From: an uncultured Clostridia bacterium
GTDB taxonomy: Bacteria > Bacillota > Clostridia > Oscillospirales > Acutalibacteraceae
Direction of reading: 5' to 3'
Assembly (NCBI GenBank): GCA_946407065.1
Contig: CAMJMQ010000005.1
Location: 1 to 64,000 of the forward strand
Length of the DNA stretch: 64,000 bases
Under the pieces are notes generated by a model that was not told the origin of the DNA, did not search any database, and saw nothing but the letters and a program-made list of their open reading frames with translations. This document shows, piece by piece, positions 52,289-61,554 of the stretch. Within the stretch, counting starts at the first letter, position 1. Each line of letters begins with the position of its first letter. The position numbers and the translations under genes were made by a program.

Positions 52289-54241
52289 TTAGGGAGTGGT
52301 TTCTGAGATATAGGTGATGCAGGTGTCCTCAAATTCTGTGCCTTTTTCAATCGAAAGGATGGTGATCTTGACCGATGATGTGGTAACGCTGTCGAAGGAT
52401 ATATGCTGGCTTTCTTTACGGTCACTGACACTTTTTACGCTTAGTGATCTTGTGATCGGTTTCTGTCCGTTAGAGAACTCGATCTTGATTTTGGTGACCT
52501 TTGAATTTTCCTTATACTGGTCTTCACTGCCCGCGTAACCGTTGACGATGTCAAGACCGTTGATTCTTTTGGATTTCCCGAAATCCAGCTTGATCCATGC
52601 TCCCACGCCGCTGCCTTCTCCCGGACACCAGCAGGTGCCGTCGTTTGACAGAACGTTAGAGGGATAGTAATCGTGCCCTGCCTGATCTCCCAGTCTACCG
52701 CTGGCAGTCGCGGTCGTGACAGCAGGTTCTTTCGATTGAGCCGGTGTCGGCGGTTCAGTGGGTCTGACCTTTTCGGGCTCTGCAGCGGGTGCGGGTTCGG
52801 CATCCTTGTCCTCATCATTGTCTGCGGTGGTCTCGATGACGGTCACGATCTCGGTCGCGGTCACGACGGTATCCGATTCCTGCTGTGTATCATACTTTAA
52901 GAATAGGTAGATGACCGTGCCCGCGATCAGGGTGACACACAGAAAGATCGTGACGGCGATGATGATAGGTGTTTTATTGGTTTTGGGGCGTTGTTCGGGG
53001 TGATTCTGCCGAGGATCGTTGTATGGCGGCTGATAGCCCGAAGCGGGATCACGATAGCGGTCATATCCGTCATATCCATAGGGATCAGGCTGTCGGGTGT
53101 ATTGGTCGCGCGGGTAACCGCCGGTGTTGCGATGGATGGACTGCGGATCGACCTGTTGACGATTCATATTGTTGCGGTTGTTGATCGCGTTATCGAAGTC
53201 CTGCATGAATGTGGTGCTGCTGTTGGCAATCATCGTCTGATTGAGCCGATGGTAGTAGTTGGCGCTCTCAACTTGGATGTTTTCGTTTGCCAATGCCTTT
53301 TCCATCAAATAGGAGAGCTCCTGCATGCTCTTGCAGCGGTCGTTTTTGAATACTGCCAATCCGTACATCAAGGTGATCTGCATCGGCTCCGGAATCTGTA
53401 CCCCCAGCTCGGAGGGCGGGGTCAGCGTATCCTGCTTGATCCTGTCGACCGCGTCAACGGGAGTCTTGCCGGTGATGCACTTGTACATCGTCGCGCACAG
53501 TCCGTATACGTCTGTCCACGGACCCTGATCGCCGTTTTTGCTGTATTGTTCTTCGGGCGCGTAACCCTGCTTGACGACGACGGACATCTCCTTTTGCGCG
53601 TTGCTGAAATATCGTGCCGAGCCGAAATCGGTCAGCTTGAGCGTACCGTCGGTCAGATACATGATATTATCCGGCGAGATATCGCGGTGGATGATCCCTT
53701 CCTCGTGCATCTTTTGCAGGGAGTAGGTGATGGGGAGCATTAATTGGAAGATGGTCTCCGCCTTGAAAACACCGTTTTGACGCAGAAATACCGACAAATT
53801 GATGCCGTCGAGGTATTCCATGATGATATACGCCGTACCGTTTTCTTCAAAATACTCTCTGACGTCGACGATGCCCGAAACATTGGTCAGCTTAGCGATC
53901 TTTCTGGCTTCCTCCAAAAAGTTCTGCAAGCCTTTTTGGAAGAAGGAGACCTGTTGATCGGTGGTAGCCGATACCAGCTGGCTGACATTATTGTTGCGGT
54001 TGACATACCCGTTGGGAAAGTATTCCTTGACCGCAACGCGTCTGTCCAGTGTCAGATCCCTGCCGATATAGGTGATGCCGAAGCCGCCCTCACCGATACT
54101 GTTGCCGACCAGTATCTTTTTGTTGAGGATGGTACCGGGCTTGAGCCGATACGCGACAGAGTCGGCGACGTTTTCTTTATTACAGTGAGGACAGAAGCCG
54201 CCGTCGATTTCATTCATACAGGAATAACAATAATTTGACAT
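52289..54241 (-). CDS. Ser/Thr protein kinase with zinc ribbon and extracellular discoidin-like domain
   Basis: 650 residues. An N-terminal zinc ribbon (CYSCMNEIDGGFCPHC) is followed by a PrkC-like kinase: GEGGFGITY, VAVKEYFP, HRDISPDNIM and DFGSARY. A Pro/Gln/Tyr-rich region and a membrane helix (about 440-462) lead to an outside domain (about 535-650) resembling NADase-type/F5-8C glycan-binding folds (AWIKLDFGKSKRINGLDI). PASTA repeats are absent, so it likely senses a surface carbohydrate (inference). ATG 54241 has AAGGTG six bases upstream. The VanX-like gene shares the transcript. Confidence 0.88.
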   Translation of the reverse strand: MSNYCYSCMNEIDGGFCPHCNKENVADSVAYRLKPGTILNKKILVGNSIGEGGFGITYIGRDLTLDRRVAVKEYFPNGYVNRNNNVSQLVSATTDQQVSFFQKGLQNFLEEARKIAKLTNVSGIVDVREYFEENGTAYIIMEYLDGINLSVFLRQNGVFKAETIFQLMLPITYSLQKMHEEGIIHRDISPDNIMYLTDGTLKLTDFGSARYFSNAQKEMSVVVKQGYAPEEQYSKNGDQGPWTDVYGLCATMYKCITGKTPVDAVDRIKQDTLTPPSELGVQIPEPMQITLMYGLAVFKNDRCKSMQELSYLMEKALANENIQVESANYYHRLNQTMIANSSTTFMQDFDNAINNRNNMNRQQVDPQSIHRNTGGYPRDQYTRQPDPYGYDGYDRYRDPASGYQPPYNDPRQNHPEQRPKTNKTPIIIAVTIFLCVTLIAGTVIYLFLKYDTQQESDTVVTATEIVTVIETTADNDEDKDAEPAPAAEPEKVRPTEPPTPAQSKEPAVTTATASGRLGDQAGHDYYPSNVLSNDGTCWCPGEGSGVGAWIKLDFGKSKRINGLDIVNGYAGSEDQYKENSKVTKIKIEFSNGQKPITRSLSVKSVSDRKESQHISFDSVTTSSVKITILSIEKGTEFEDTCITYISETTP

Positions 54242-54301
54242 TCGATACACCTTGATTCCATCAATAGATTTGTGTGAATTCAGTTTAAAATTTTCCACTT
54301 T

Positions 54302-54330
54302 ATGATAACATAATCCTATGTGATAAGCAA
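54302..54330 (-). promoter_or_regulatory. Promoter of the kinase-VanX operon
   Basis: On the minus strand TTGCTT, 17-base spacer and TATCAT, about 60 bases upstream of the kinase start. Confidence 0.6.
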
Positions 54331-54384
54331 GTGTTCCGCTCTTTGTTTGTGTCAAAATATCCGATCATTTCGTGTATATCGGTA

Positions 54385-54413
54385 TTGACAACGGCGGAGA
54401 ATAGCGATATAAT
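54385..54413 (+). promoter_or_regulatory. Sigma-A promoter of alaS
   Basis: TTGACA, 17-base spacer and perfect TATAAT at 54408-54413. Confidence 0.8.
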
Positions 54414-54419
54414 ACTATT

Positions 54420-54634
54420 CGGCTGAGAAGGGACGAGCGTTTATGCTCCCGTTCAGAGAAGGGTCGGTCGGTGAAAGACCCTACGGGAAGTATCCGCAGC
54501 CACCCCGGAGCCTCCGTGTGAAAGCGCGGCGTCACTCTGCGTTAAAGAGAACTGAGTGGTCGTATCATCGATACGGCAATTTGGGTGGTACCGCAGGTCA
54601 GCCTGTCCCATGTTTTTGGGGCAGGCTTTTTTAA
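54420..54634 (+). promoter_or_regulatory. T-box leader of alaS, specifier GCC (Ala)
   Basis: Stem I apex GGGTC-GGTCGGTGAAA-GACCC at 54464-54484, specifier GCC at 54499-54501 followed by A, core GGGTGGTACCGCAG at about 54583-54596, and terminator GCCTGTCCCA/TGGGGCAGGC with T6 at 54601-54632. Bulge TGGT pairs with discriminator A. Confidence 0.92.
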
Positions 54635-54649
54635 TTAATAAATTGAATC

Positions 54650-54781
54650 TGTAGGGGAGGGGCTTGCTCCTCCCGAACCGGCAAAAAGACGCTTGTTCCT
54701 ATGAAACAGTGATGTTTTTGTATGCCTGCGGCGCAAAAGGGGCACTGATGTGCCGCGGGAGCAGCAAGCCGCTCCCCTACA
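54650..54781. repeat. Family A element with inverted ends
   Basis: Left TGTAGGGGAGGGGCTTGCTCC and right GGAGCAGCAAGCCGCTCCCC followed by TACA. It lies between the alaS leader and its start. Confidence 0.75.
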
Positions 54782-54804
54782 AATCGATACAAAGTGAGGT
54801 TTTT

Positions 54805-57438
54805 ATGATGCAGTATATGGGTTTGAATGAACTTAGAGAAAAGTTCCTGTCATTTATGGAGAGCAAGGGTCATCTCCGCCTTCCGAGCTTCCCGCTCATC
54901 CCGAAGGACGATAACTCCCTGCTCCTGATCAACTCGGGCATGGCGCCGATGAAGAAGTATTTCACCGGCGAGATCACACCGCCCAGAAGCCGTGTGACCA
55001 CCTGCCAGAAGTGCATTCGCACACCCGATATCGAGCGCGTCGGTATCACTGCGCGTCACGGCACCTATTTTGAGATGCTGGGCAACTTTTCCTTCGGCGA
55101 TTACTTCAAGCATGAGGCGACCGCGTGGGCGTGGGAGTTCTTCACCAAGGAGCTCGAGATGCCGGTCGATAAGCTCTATGTTTCCATCTATCAGGATGAC
55201 GACGAAGCCTATGATATCTGGACAAAGGAGGTCGGCGTTGATCCCTCGCATATGGTGCGCTTGGGTAAAGAGGACAACTTCTGGGAGCACGGCTCCGGTC
55301 CCTGCGGCCCCTGCTCCGAGATCTACTTTGACCGCGGCGATGAAAAGGGCTGCGGCAAGCCCGACTGTCATGTCGGCTGTGAGTGTGATCGTTTTGTCGA
55401 GGTCTGGAACCTCGTATTCTCTCAGTTCGAGTCCGACGGTAAGGGCAACTACACCGAGATGGCGAAGAAGAATATCGACACCGGTATGGGTCTGGAGCGC
55501 CTCGCCTGTGTGATGCAGGGTGTGGATAACCTGTTCCTCGTCGATACCGTTCAGAATATCATGAAGCATATTTCTCAGGTCGTGGGCGTGAACTACGGTG
55601 AGGATGACAAGAAGGATATCTCCCTGCGCGTCATCACCGACCACATCCGATCCACCACCTTTATGATCGCCGACGGCGTTATGCCCTCCAACGAGGGCAG
55701 AGGCTATGTCCTGCGCCGACTGCTCCGCAGAGCGGCTCGTCACGGCAGACTCTTAGGCAGAACCGAACCCTTCCTGTATCAGATCTGTGATACTGTCATC
55801 AAGGAGAACGCCTCCGCCTATCCCGAGCTGGTCGAGAAGAAGGATTATATCATCAAGCTGATCCAGGTCGAGGAAGAGAACTTTGCCAAGACCATCGACG
55901 CGGGCCTTGCGATGCTCAAGGACATCATCGAGAACAAGGATATCGATATCCTCACGGGTGAGGACGCGTTCAAGCTCAATGATACCTTCGGTTTCCCGAT
56001 CGATCTGACCCGTGAGATCCTTTCCGAAAGAGGCATCAAGGTCGACGTCGAGCGATTCCATGAGCTGATGCTCCTGCAAAAGCAGCGTTCCCGCAAAGCG
56101 CGCAAGAATGCCGGCGCGGACGCTTGGGACAGCGATTCGATCGATTTCAACGATCTTTCCGCCACCGATTTTGTCGGCTATACCGAAGACGAGTGCGAGG
56201 GCAAGGTCGTCGCGATCGCCAAGGACGGCGAGCGTGTTGACCGCGCACAGGAGGGTGAGAACGTTATCCTCGTTCTCGACCGCACACCGTTCTATGCAGA
56301 GAGCGGCGGTCAGGTCGGCGATTCCGGCGAGATCAAAGCAGGCAACTGCGCGATCGAGGTCGATGACGTCAAGAAGGATCCCACCGGCGTCTTTATGCAC
56401 ATGTGCGTTGTGTCCACCGGTACGATCGCGGTAGGGGACACCGTTACCGCAAAGATCGACAAGGAACGCCGTCTGGATATCATGCGCAACCATACCGCGG
56501 CTCATTTGCTGCAGGCGGCATTGCGTGAGGTGCTCGGCACTCACGTTCAGCAGGCGGGTCAGCTGGTCGATGAAGACGTTGTTCGCTTCGACTTTACCCA
56601 TTTCTCCGCAATGACTGCCGAAGAATTATTGGCGGTAGAAAAGCGCGTGAATGATATCATCCTTGAGGGCATCCCTGTTACCTGCACCGAGATGTCGATC
56701 GATGAGGCAAAGAAGAAAGGCGCGATGGCGCTCTTCGGTGAGAAGTACGGCGATATCGTGCGTGTCGTTGAGGTCGGCGATTTCAGCAAGGAATTCTGCG
56801 GCGGTACCCATGTCGACAACAGTGCGAAGGTCGGTATGTTCAAGATCAAGCAGGAAGGCTCCGTCGCGGCGGGCGTCCGCAGGATCGAGGCGGTCACCGG
56901 TCACAACTTCATCAAATATCTGAACAATGCCATCCTGATGATCAGTCAGGCGGCGTCCACGCTTCATGTCAACAACCCGTTTGAGCTGGTACAGGGCGCG
57001 GCGCGCTTGATGGTAAGATGCAAAGAGATGGAAAAGGAGATCGAGAAGCTGCAGGCTGAGATCGCGAAGGATCAGACCGGCGCGATCCTCGACAACGCCG
57101 AGGAGGTACAGGGCACCAAGGTCATCACCGCGATGCTCAACGGCGCTCCTGCCGACGCGCTGCGCAAAACATGCGAGAACATCGAAGAAGCTGTCGACGA
57201 TGCGGTAGCGGTTCTGTCGTCCGTCACCGACGGCAAGCTCATCTTTGCCTGTGTCTGCACCAAGGGCGCGATCACGAAGGGCCTCAAGGCGGGCAACATC
57301 GTGCGTGAGGTCGCCAAGATCGCCGGCGGTAACGGCGGCGGCAAGCCCAATATCGCGATGGCAGGCGGTAAGGATCTGACCAAGGCCGATGAAGCGCTCT
57401 ATGCCGTCAAGGGCATCGTAGAAAAAGCGCTGAGCTGA
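54805..57438 (+). CDS. alaS: Alanyl-tRNA synthetase
   Basis: 877 residues. The catalytic core has GNFSFGDYFKHEA and GPCGPCSEIYFD; the editing domain has HTAAHLLQAALREV and CGGTHVDNS with metal-binding His and Cys; a DHHA1-type C-Ala domain ends in GGNGGGKPNIAMAGG. ATG 54805 follows GTGAGG by six bases. Controlled by the Ala T-box. Confidence 0.97.
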   Translation: MMQYMGLNELREKFLSFMESKGHLRLPSFPLIPKDDNSLLLINSGMAPMKKYFTGEITPPRSRVTTCQKCIRTPDIERVGITARHGTYFEMLGNFSFGDYFKHEATAWAWEFFTKELEMPVDKLYVSIYQDDDEAYDIWTKEVGVDPSHMVRLGKEDNFWEHGSGPCGPCSEIYFDRGDEKGCGKPDCHVGCECDRFVEVWNLVFSQFESDGKGNYTEMAKKNIDTGMGLERLACVMQGVDNLFLVDTVQNIMKHISQVVGVNYGEDDKKDISLRVITDHIRSTTFMIADGVMPSNEGRGYVLRRLLRRAARHGRLLGRTEPFLYQICDTVIKENASAYPELVEKKDYIIKLIQVEEENFAKTIDAGLAMLKDIIENKDIDILTGEDAFKLNDTFGFPIDLTREILSERGIKVDVERFHELMLLQKQRSRKARKNAGADAWDSDSIDFNDLSATDFVGYTEDECEGKVVAIAKDGERVDRAQEGENVILVLDRTPFYAESGGQVGDSGEIKAGNCAIEVDDVKKDPTGVFMHMCVVSTGTIAVGDTVTAKIDKERRLDIMRNHTAAHLLQAALREVLGTHVQQAGQLVDEDVVRFDFTHFSAMTAEELLAVEKRVNDIILEGIPVTCTEMSIDEAKKKGAMALFGEKYGDIVRVVEVGDFSKEFCGGTHVDNSAKVGMFKIKQEGSVAAGVRRIEAVTGHNFIKYLNNAILMISQAASTLHVNNPFELVQGAARLMVRCKEMEKEIEKLQAEIAKDQTGAILDNAEEVQGTKVITAMLNGAPADALRKTCENIEEAVDDAVAVLSSVTDGKLIFACVCTKGAITKGLKAGNIVREVAKIAGGNGGGKPNIAMAGGKDLTKADEALYAVKGIVEKALS

Positions 57439-57464
57439 TTCTTATAACGGTATATACACAGAAA

Positions 57465-57499
57465 ACCCGCAGGTGTGACAAAACACCTGCGGGTCTTTT
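57465..57499 (+). terminator. Terminator after alaS
   Basis: ACCCGCAGGTGT-GACAAA-ACACCTGCGGGT then CTTTTCTT. Confidence 0.85.
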
Positions 57500-57503
57500 C
57501 TTA

Positions 57504-57602
57504 GTAATTGTCATTGCGAGGGCTCGACACGTGTGTCAACCCGTGCCAATCTCAACCGTATTATTCATTCTTCATTTTTCAGTCTTCAGTTTTCAATTAA
57601 TA
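57504..57602. repeat. Family C repeat followed by a family D run
   Basis: GTCATTGCGAGGGCTCGACACGTGTGTC with GCCAATCTCAACC, then TTCATTCTTCATTTTTCAGTCTTCAG units. Between convergent alaS and rpmB. Confidence 0.6.
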
Positions 57603-57613
57603 GGATAAACAAT

Positions 57614-57637
57614 AAACCCCCGAGTTTCCTCGGGGGT
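57614..57637 (-). terminator. Terminator of rpmB
   Basis: Minus strand ACCCCCGAG-GAAA-CTCGGGGGT followed by TTATT. Confidence 0.8.
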
Positions 57638-57650
57638 CGTTTGCTGTTGA

Positions 57651-57839
57651 TTAGACCGCTCTTGTTACCTTACCTGAACGTAAGCAACGGGTGCAAGCGT
57701 GTACTCTTTTAGGAGTGCCGTCAACAATAGCCTTTACTCTCTGAACGTTGGGCTTGAAGGTTCTGTTGGAACGTCTGTGTGAGTGAGAGACCTTGATGCC
57801 GAATTTAACATCCTTGCCGCAAAAATCACATTTTGCCAT
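57651..57839 (-). CDS. rpmB: Ribosomal protein L28
   Basis: 62 residues: MAKCDFCGKDVKFG, SHSHRRSNRTFKPN and HACTRCLRSGKV. The CxxC pairs show the zinc-binding form. Large-subunit protein; the start has AAAGGAGGTG upstream on the minus strand. Monocistronic. Confidence 0.95.
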   Translation of the reverse strand: MAKCDFCGKDVKFGIKVSHSHRRSNRTFKPNVQRVKAIVDGTPKRVHACTRCLRSGKVTRAV

Positions 57840-57895
57840 GCTTGTACACCTCCTTTGAAGATTTAATTGAGTTTAATACATACGTTAACTCGTTT

Positions 57896-57924
57896 ATAAT
57901 AGCAGAAATCTTTTTAAAATGCAA
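57896..57924 (-). promoter_or_regulatory. Promoter of rpmB
   Basis: Minus strand TTGCAT, 17-base spacer, TATTAT. Confidence 0.6.
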
Positions 57925-57958
57925 GTGTTTTTTCAAAATTTATTATTTCTTTTTCAAC

Positions 57959-57987
57959 TTGCTATTTCATTCGTTTTATAGTATACT
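57959..57987 (+). promoter_or_regulatory. Promoter of the M50 protease gene
   Basis: TTGCTA, 17-base spacer, TATACT. Confidence 0.6.
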
Positions 57988-58037
57988 ATATTCTGTATTG
58001 ATGTGTCAAATAAATTGGCAATTGATCGGGGGATTCT

Positions 58038-58724
58038 ATGTTATTCAATTTACTCAGCGGCAATCTCGATTTCAAAGCGGCTATCACACAGGTGCTCGCT
58101 ATTTTGATGATCGTTTTTCTGGTATTGCCGTTTCATGAATGGGCACACGCGATCACCGCGAAGAAACTCGGCGATACCTCTATTCAGTACCGCGGCAGAT
58201 TGACCCTCAATCCGTTGGCGCATATCGATCCGTTCGGCGCGCTGGCGCTGCTCTTGTTCGGCTTCGGCTGGGCAAAGCCCGTTCCCGTTGATCCGAGGAA
58301 CTTTAAACATCCTAAGCTCGGCATGGGCATCGTCGCCTTGATGGGACCCGTCGCCAATATCGTCGCCGCGATCGTCGGCGGATTCATCTTCCACGCGGTC
58401 AACGCTTTTGCTCCCGACTTTTTCACAGGCGCGGGCTTCGGCCAATATGTCTATCTATTTTTGCTCTACTATATTCAGATCAATGTCAGCCTGGCGGTGT
58501 TCAACCTGTTGCCCATCCCGCCTCTCGACGGCTCCAAGATCCTGTTCATTTTCCTGCCCGATAAAGCGGTTGCATGGTTCTATCGCTATCAGCAGATCAT
58601 TTCTATCGTGCTGATCGCGTTGTTATGGGTCGGCGTGTTAAGGATCCCGCTCAACTTCCTGAGCAAGTATGTGCTGACCTTTGTGAATTGGATCACCTCA
58701 CTGCCGTTTTCGTTTGTCGGTTAA
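58038..58724 (+). CDS. Site-2 protease family (M50) membrane peptidase
   Basis: 228 residues, about five or six membrane helices. FHEWAHAITAKKLGD carries the HExxH zinc site and NLLPIPPLDGSKIL the third ligand region. Belongs to the short M50 group found beside scpA-scpB in Firmicutes. Substrate unknown. It lies upstream of scpA with a family A repeat between. Confidence 0.9.
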   Translation: MLFNLLSGNLDFKAAITQVLAILMIVFLVLPFHEWAHAITAKKLGDTSIQYRGRLTLNPLAHIDPFGALALLLFGFGWAKPVPVDPRNFKHPKLGMGIVALMGPVANIVAAIVGGFIFHAVNAFAPDFFTGAGFGQYVYLFLLYYIQINVSLAVFNLLPIPPLDGSKILFIFLPDKAVAWFYRYQQIISIVLIALLWVGVLRIPLNFLSKYVLTFVNWITSLPFSFVG

Positions 58725-58726
58725 TT

Positions 58727-58790
58727 TGTAGGGGAGGGGCTTGCTCCTCCCGAAAAGGGCTTGCTCCTCCCGAAAAGGGCTTGCCCCCTA
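58727..58790 (+). repeat. Family A end with internal tandem copies
   Basis: After TGTAGGGGA the unit GGGCTTGCTCCTCCCGAAAA occurs twice and a third copy breaks off at GGGCTTGCCCCC. This looks like slippage within one repeat. Confidence 0.65.
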
Positions 58791-58854
58791 ATATTATTGC
58801 TTTCTTTACCTGTAATAACAGTTATCGGTATACGTCCGGTGTGAAAGGATGGGT

Positions 58855-59628
58855 ATGATGCCTGAACAAGAGAATAATCAGATCACCATCCTGCCCTCCG
58901 ACGCACAGACGATGCAGGTCGGCGAACAACAGCTGACCTACCATTTTGAGGTATATGACGGACCTTTGGATCTGTTGCTCACGCTGGTGATCAAGAACAA
59001 GATCGACATCTATGATATCGCTATTGCCGAGCTGCTCGAGCAGTATATGGAGCAGATCAAGCTGATGCGCGAGAATGAGATGGATATCGCTTCCGAGTTC
59101 CTTGAGATGGCGTCCCGTCTTGTCTATATCAAATCCGCCATGCTCCTTCCGAAATACGAGGATGAGGCGGAGGACTTGAAGAAAGAGCTCACCGGACAGC
59201 TGATCGAGTATCAGCAGTGCCGAGAGATCGCCCGCATGCTCGCGCCGATGGTGGACTTTGATACCTTTACGAAGTCGCCGTCCAAGGTGGAATTCGACTT
59301 GACCTATAACCGGATCCATGACCCGATGGATATCTCCGCGGCGTATGTCAGCGCCGTCGGACGCGGACAGCGGAAGCTCCCGCCCGACCGTTCCGCGTTT
59401 GCGGGCATCGTCAGTAAAAAGATCGTGTCCGTATCGTCGCGGATCATCCATGTGATGCGCCGCCTGTGGCACGGCAGAACCGTGACCTACAAGGAATTGT
59501 TTGAAGCGGGCAGCGGCAGAAGTGAGCTGGTCGCCACCTTCCTCGCGGTGCTGGAGCTTGTCAAGGGCAAGCGTGTCCGCATCGAGGGTGACGGCGATGA
59601 GGCGATCGTCCATATGATAGAAAAGTAA
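58855..59628 (+). CDS. scpA: Segregation and condensation protein A
   Basis: About 257 residues. The kleisin N terminus FEVYDGPLDLLLTLV, IDIYDIAIAELLEQY and the C-terminal winged helix are visible. ScpA bridges SMC heads with ScpB in chromosome condensation. AAAGG lies six bases upstream of ATG 58855; ATG 58858 is also possible. Twelve bases before scpB. Confidence 0.92.
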   Translation: MMPEQENNQITILPSDAQTMQVGEQQLTYHFEVYDGPLDLLLTLVIKNKIDIYDIAIAELLEQYMEQIKLMRENEMDIASEFLEMASRLVYIKSAMLLPKYEDEAEDLKKELTGQLIEYQQCREIARMLAPMVDFDTFTKSPSKVEFDLTYNRIHDPMDISAAYVSAVGRGQRKLPPDRSAFAGIVSKKIVSVSSRIIHVMRRLWHGRTVTYKELFEAGSGRSELVATFLAVLELVKGKRVRIEGDGDEAIVHMIEK

Positions 59629-59640
59629 GGAGGGATCATC

Positions 59641-60306
59641 GTGACAGAAAAAGAATATCGTTCTTCGATCGAGGCGATCTTGTTTGCCGCGGGTGATCCC
59701 GTTGATGGTAAGCGCCTTTCGGAAGCACTGGATATCCCCGAAAGCGCTGTCAAAACGCAGCTGGATATCCTGATCAAAGAATATGCTGAGATGGAACGCG
59801 GCATCACCATCATTCAGCTCAATGACGCCTATCAGATGGTGTCCGTCAAGCAGTTCGCGCCGCAGGTACGCAAGGCGATGGATCTTCGGCGCAATATCCC
59901 GCTTTCTCAGGCGGCGATGGAGGTGCTTGCCGTCATCGCGTATAACCAGCCCGTCACCAAGAGCTTTGTCGAACAGGTGCGCGGCGTCGATTGCTCCGGC
60001 GTTATCGGTTCTTTGACGACCAAGGGCTTGATCGAAGAGAAGGGCAGACTCGAACTTCCCGGCAGACCTCTTCTCTACGGTACGACCGACCATTTTCTGC
60101 GCTGTTTCTCGATCCGCTCGCTGGACGAGCTGCCGCCTATCCCGAAGGATGAGGATAAGGGCGACCGCGGCAAACAGCTCAGTATCTTTGAAAATGAACA
60201 AAAACCTGAGAATGAGCAAGCTTCTCAGTCTGATACAACCAATGATGACGATACCGTCACCGGTACGGTGGAGGAGATCGTCTCAGAAGCAGTAGAAGGT
60301 AAGTAA
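59641..60306 (+). CDS. scpB: Segregation and condensation protein B
   Basis: 221 residues starting at GTG with AAGGAGG upstream. RSSIEAILFAAGDPV, VLAVIAYNQPVTK and GLIEEKGRLELPGRPLLYGTT are family motifs; an acidic tail follows residue 175. Partner of ScpA. The next gene starts one base after the stop. Confidence 0.92.
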   Translation: MTEKEYRSSIEAILFAAGDPVDGKRLSEALDIPESAVKTQLDILIKEYAEMERGITIIQLNDAYQMVSVKQFAPQVRKAMDLRRNIPLSQAAMEVLAVIAYNQPVTKSFVEQVRGVDCSGVIGSLTTKGLIEEKGRLELPGRPLLYGTTDHFLRCFSIRSLDELPPIPKDEDKGDRGKQLSIFENEQKPENEQASQSDTTNDDDTVTGTVEEIVSEAVEGK

Positions 60307-60307
60307 C

Positions 60308-60970
60308 TTGGTATTCCTGTATATTATACTGGGGATCCTCTTGTTGATCTTTTTGATTTCTTTGATCAGGGTTCAGATTTTCGCGTTGTATTCAGACGAT
60401 TTGACCCTGACCTTGAAGATTCTTTTCTTTAAGATCAAGCTCCTGCCTCAGGATGAGGAGAAGAAAGAGAAAAAAGAAAAGAAGCCGAAGAAGGAAAAAA
60501 AGAAAAAGAAGAAGAAAAAAGAAGAGGAAAAACCCGAGAAGGAGAAAAAAGAAGAAAAAAAGCCCTCACTGCTCGCACAGCTCAAGGATAAGCACGGCGT
60601 GACGGGTCTGATCGAGTTGTTCCGCTCAGCGGCAAACATCGCGACAGGCATGCTCAAGGGCATTATTTCCCATGTCGTGTTTGAGAAGCTCGACGTCGGT
60701 ATCATGCTGTCGGGGAATGACGCCGCGTCGGTCGCGGTCACCTACGGCAAGGTGTGCGCCGCACTTTATCCGTCGATCAACATCCTGACGTCGGCGACAG
60801 TGTGTAGGGATTACAATATCAGCATCGAGCCGGTGTTCGATCCCGAAAAGCCCACCGAGGTCTACGCGAATATCCACGTGTATCTGCGGATCATCTTTGT
60901 CCTCGGCGCGGCGATCAAGGCAGGCTTCCGATTCCTGATCCTGTTCCTGAAAGCAAAATTTAAGAAGTAA
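60308..60970 (+). CDS. DUF2953-like membrane-anchored protein
   Basis: 220 residues from a TTG start one base after scpB. An N-terminal helix (about 2-24) is followed by a Lys/Glu tract (about 52-88, encoded by nearly pure purine sequence) and a domain resembling DUF2953 with LDVGIMLSGNDAASVAVTYGK. In Clostridia this family lies next to ytfJ, as here, suggesting a sporulation link. Function unknown. Confidence 0.75.
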   Translation: MVFLYIILGILLLIFLISLIRVQIFALYSDDLTLTLKILFFKIKLLPQDEEKKEKKEKKPKKEKKKKKKKKEEEKPEKEKKEEKKPSLLAQLKDKHGVTGLIELFRSAANIATGMLKGIISHVVFEKLDVGIMLSGNDAASVAVTYGKVCAALYPSINILTSATVCRDYNISIEPVFDPEKPTEVYANIHVYLRIIFVLGAAIKAGFRFLILFLKAKFKK

Positions 60971-61027
60971 TTTTTTGTTGCGATTATCGCGGCAATTGCT
61001 ATATGATATCACAAAGGAGATGTAATG

Positions 61028-61444
61028 ATGAGTGACCATCCGATTAACAGTTTAATGGATACCTCTATGAGAAAAATCAAGGAAATGATCGACGTCAACA
61101 GTATTATCGGCGATCCGATCACAACGCCCGACGGCACGGTTATCATTCCCGTGTCCAAGGTGACCTATGGTTTTGCTTCCGGCGGCTCCGATCTGCCCAC
61201 TAAGAAAGAGAACCGTGATTGCTTCGGCGGCGGTTCCGGCGCGGGCGTTACCATCCAGCCTCTCGGTTTTCTCAGTATCACCAAAGGCATGACGAAGTTC
61301 ATCCCGATCGAGAAGTATGACGGCGCTGCCGATCGTATCGTCGGTATGATCCCCGAAGCATTCGATAAGATCTCTTCCTTTATCAAGAAGGACAAAGAGG
61401 ATAAGACCGATCTCGAGAACGATCTCGACAAGTTTGAGGCTTGA
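61028..61444 (+). CDS. ytfJ: Sporulation protein YtfJ (GerW family)
   Basis: 138 residues. SLMDTSMRKIKEMIDVNSIIG, PVSKVTYGFASGGSD, FGGGSGAGVTIQPLGFL and IPIEKYDG mark the GerW/YtfJ family, a spore protein needed for normal germination in Bacillus. AAGGAG lies eight bases upstream of this ATG; ATG 61025 directly precedes it. Follows the DUF2953-like gene. Confidence 0.9.
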   Translation: MSDHPINSLMDTSMRKIKEMIDVNSIIGDPITTPDGTVIIPVSKVTYGFASGGSDLPTKKENRDCFGGGSGAGVTIQPLGFLSITKGMTKFIPIEKYDGAADRIVGMIPEAFDKISSFIKKDKEDKTDLENDLDKFEA

Positions 61445-61554
61445 TCTGATCAACGTTTGACGATCTCCCTTTTGTGGTATGACAGTATATTTGACAGAGA
61501 GCTGAGAGCATCATAATTCGTCCTTATCACGCATAAGATAGATTGGGTGATTCG

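Noticed and set aside
51338..54241. Vancomycin resistance cluster
   Set aside because: A VanX-like lipoprotein and a VanY-like protein elsewhere are not enough; no VanA/VanH ligase or dehydrogenase or VanRS is present and the VanY-like protein lacks zinc ligands.
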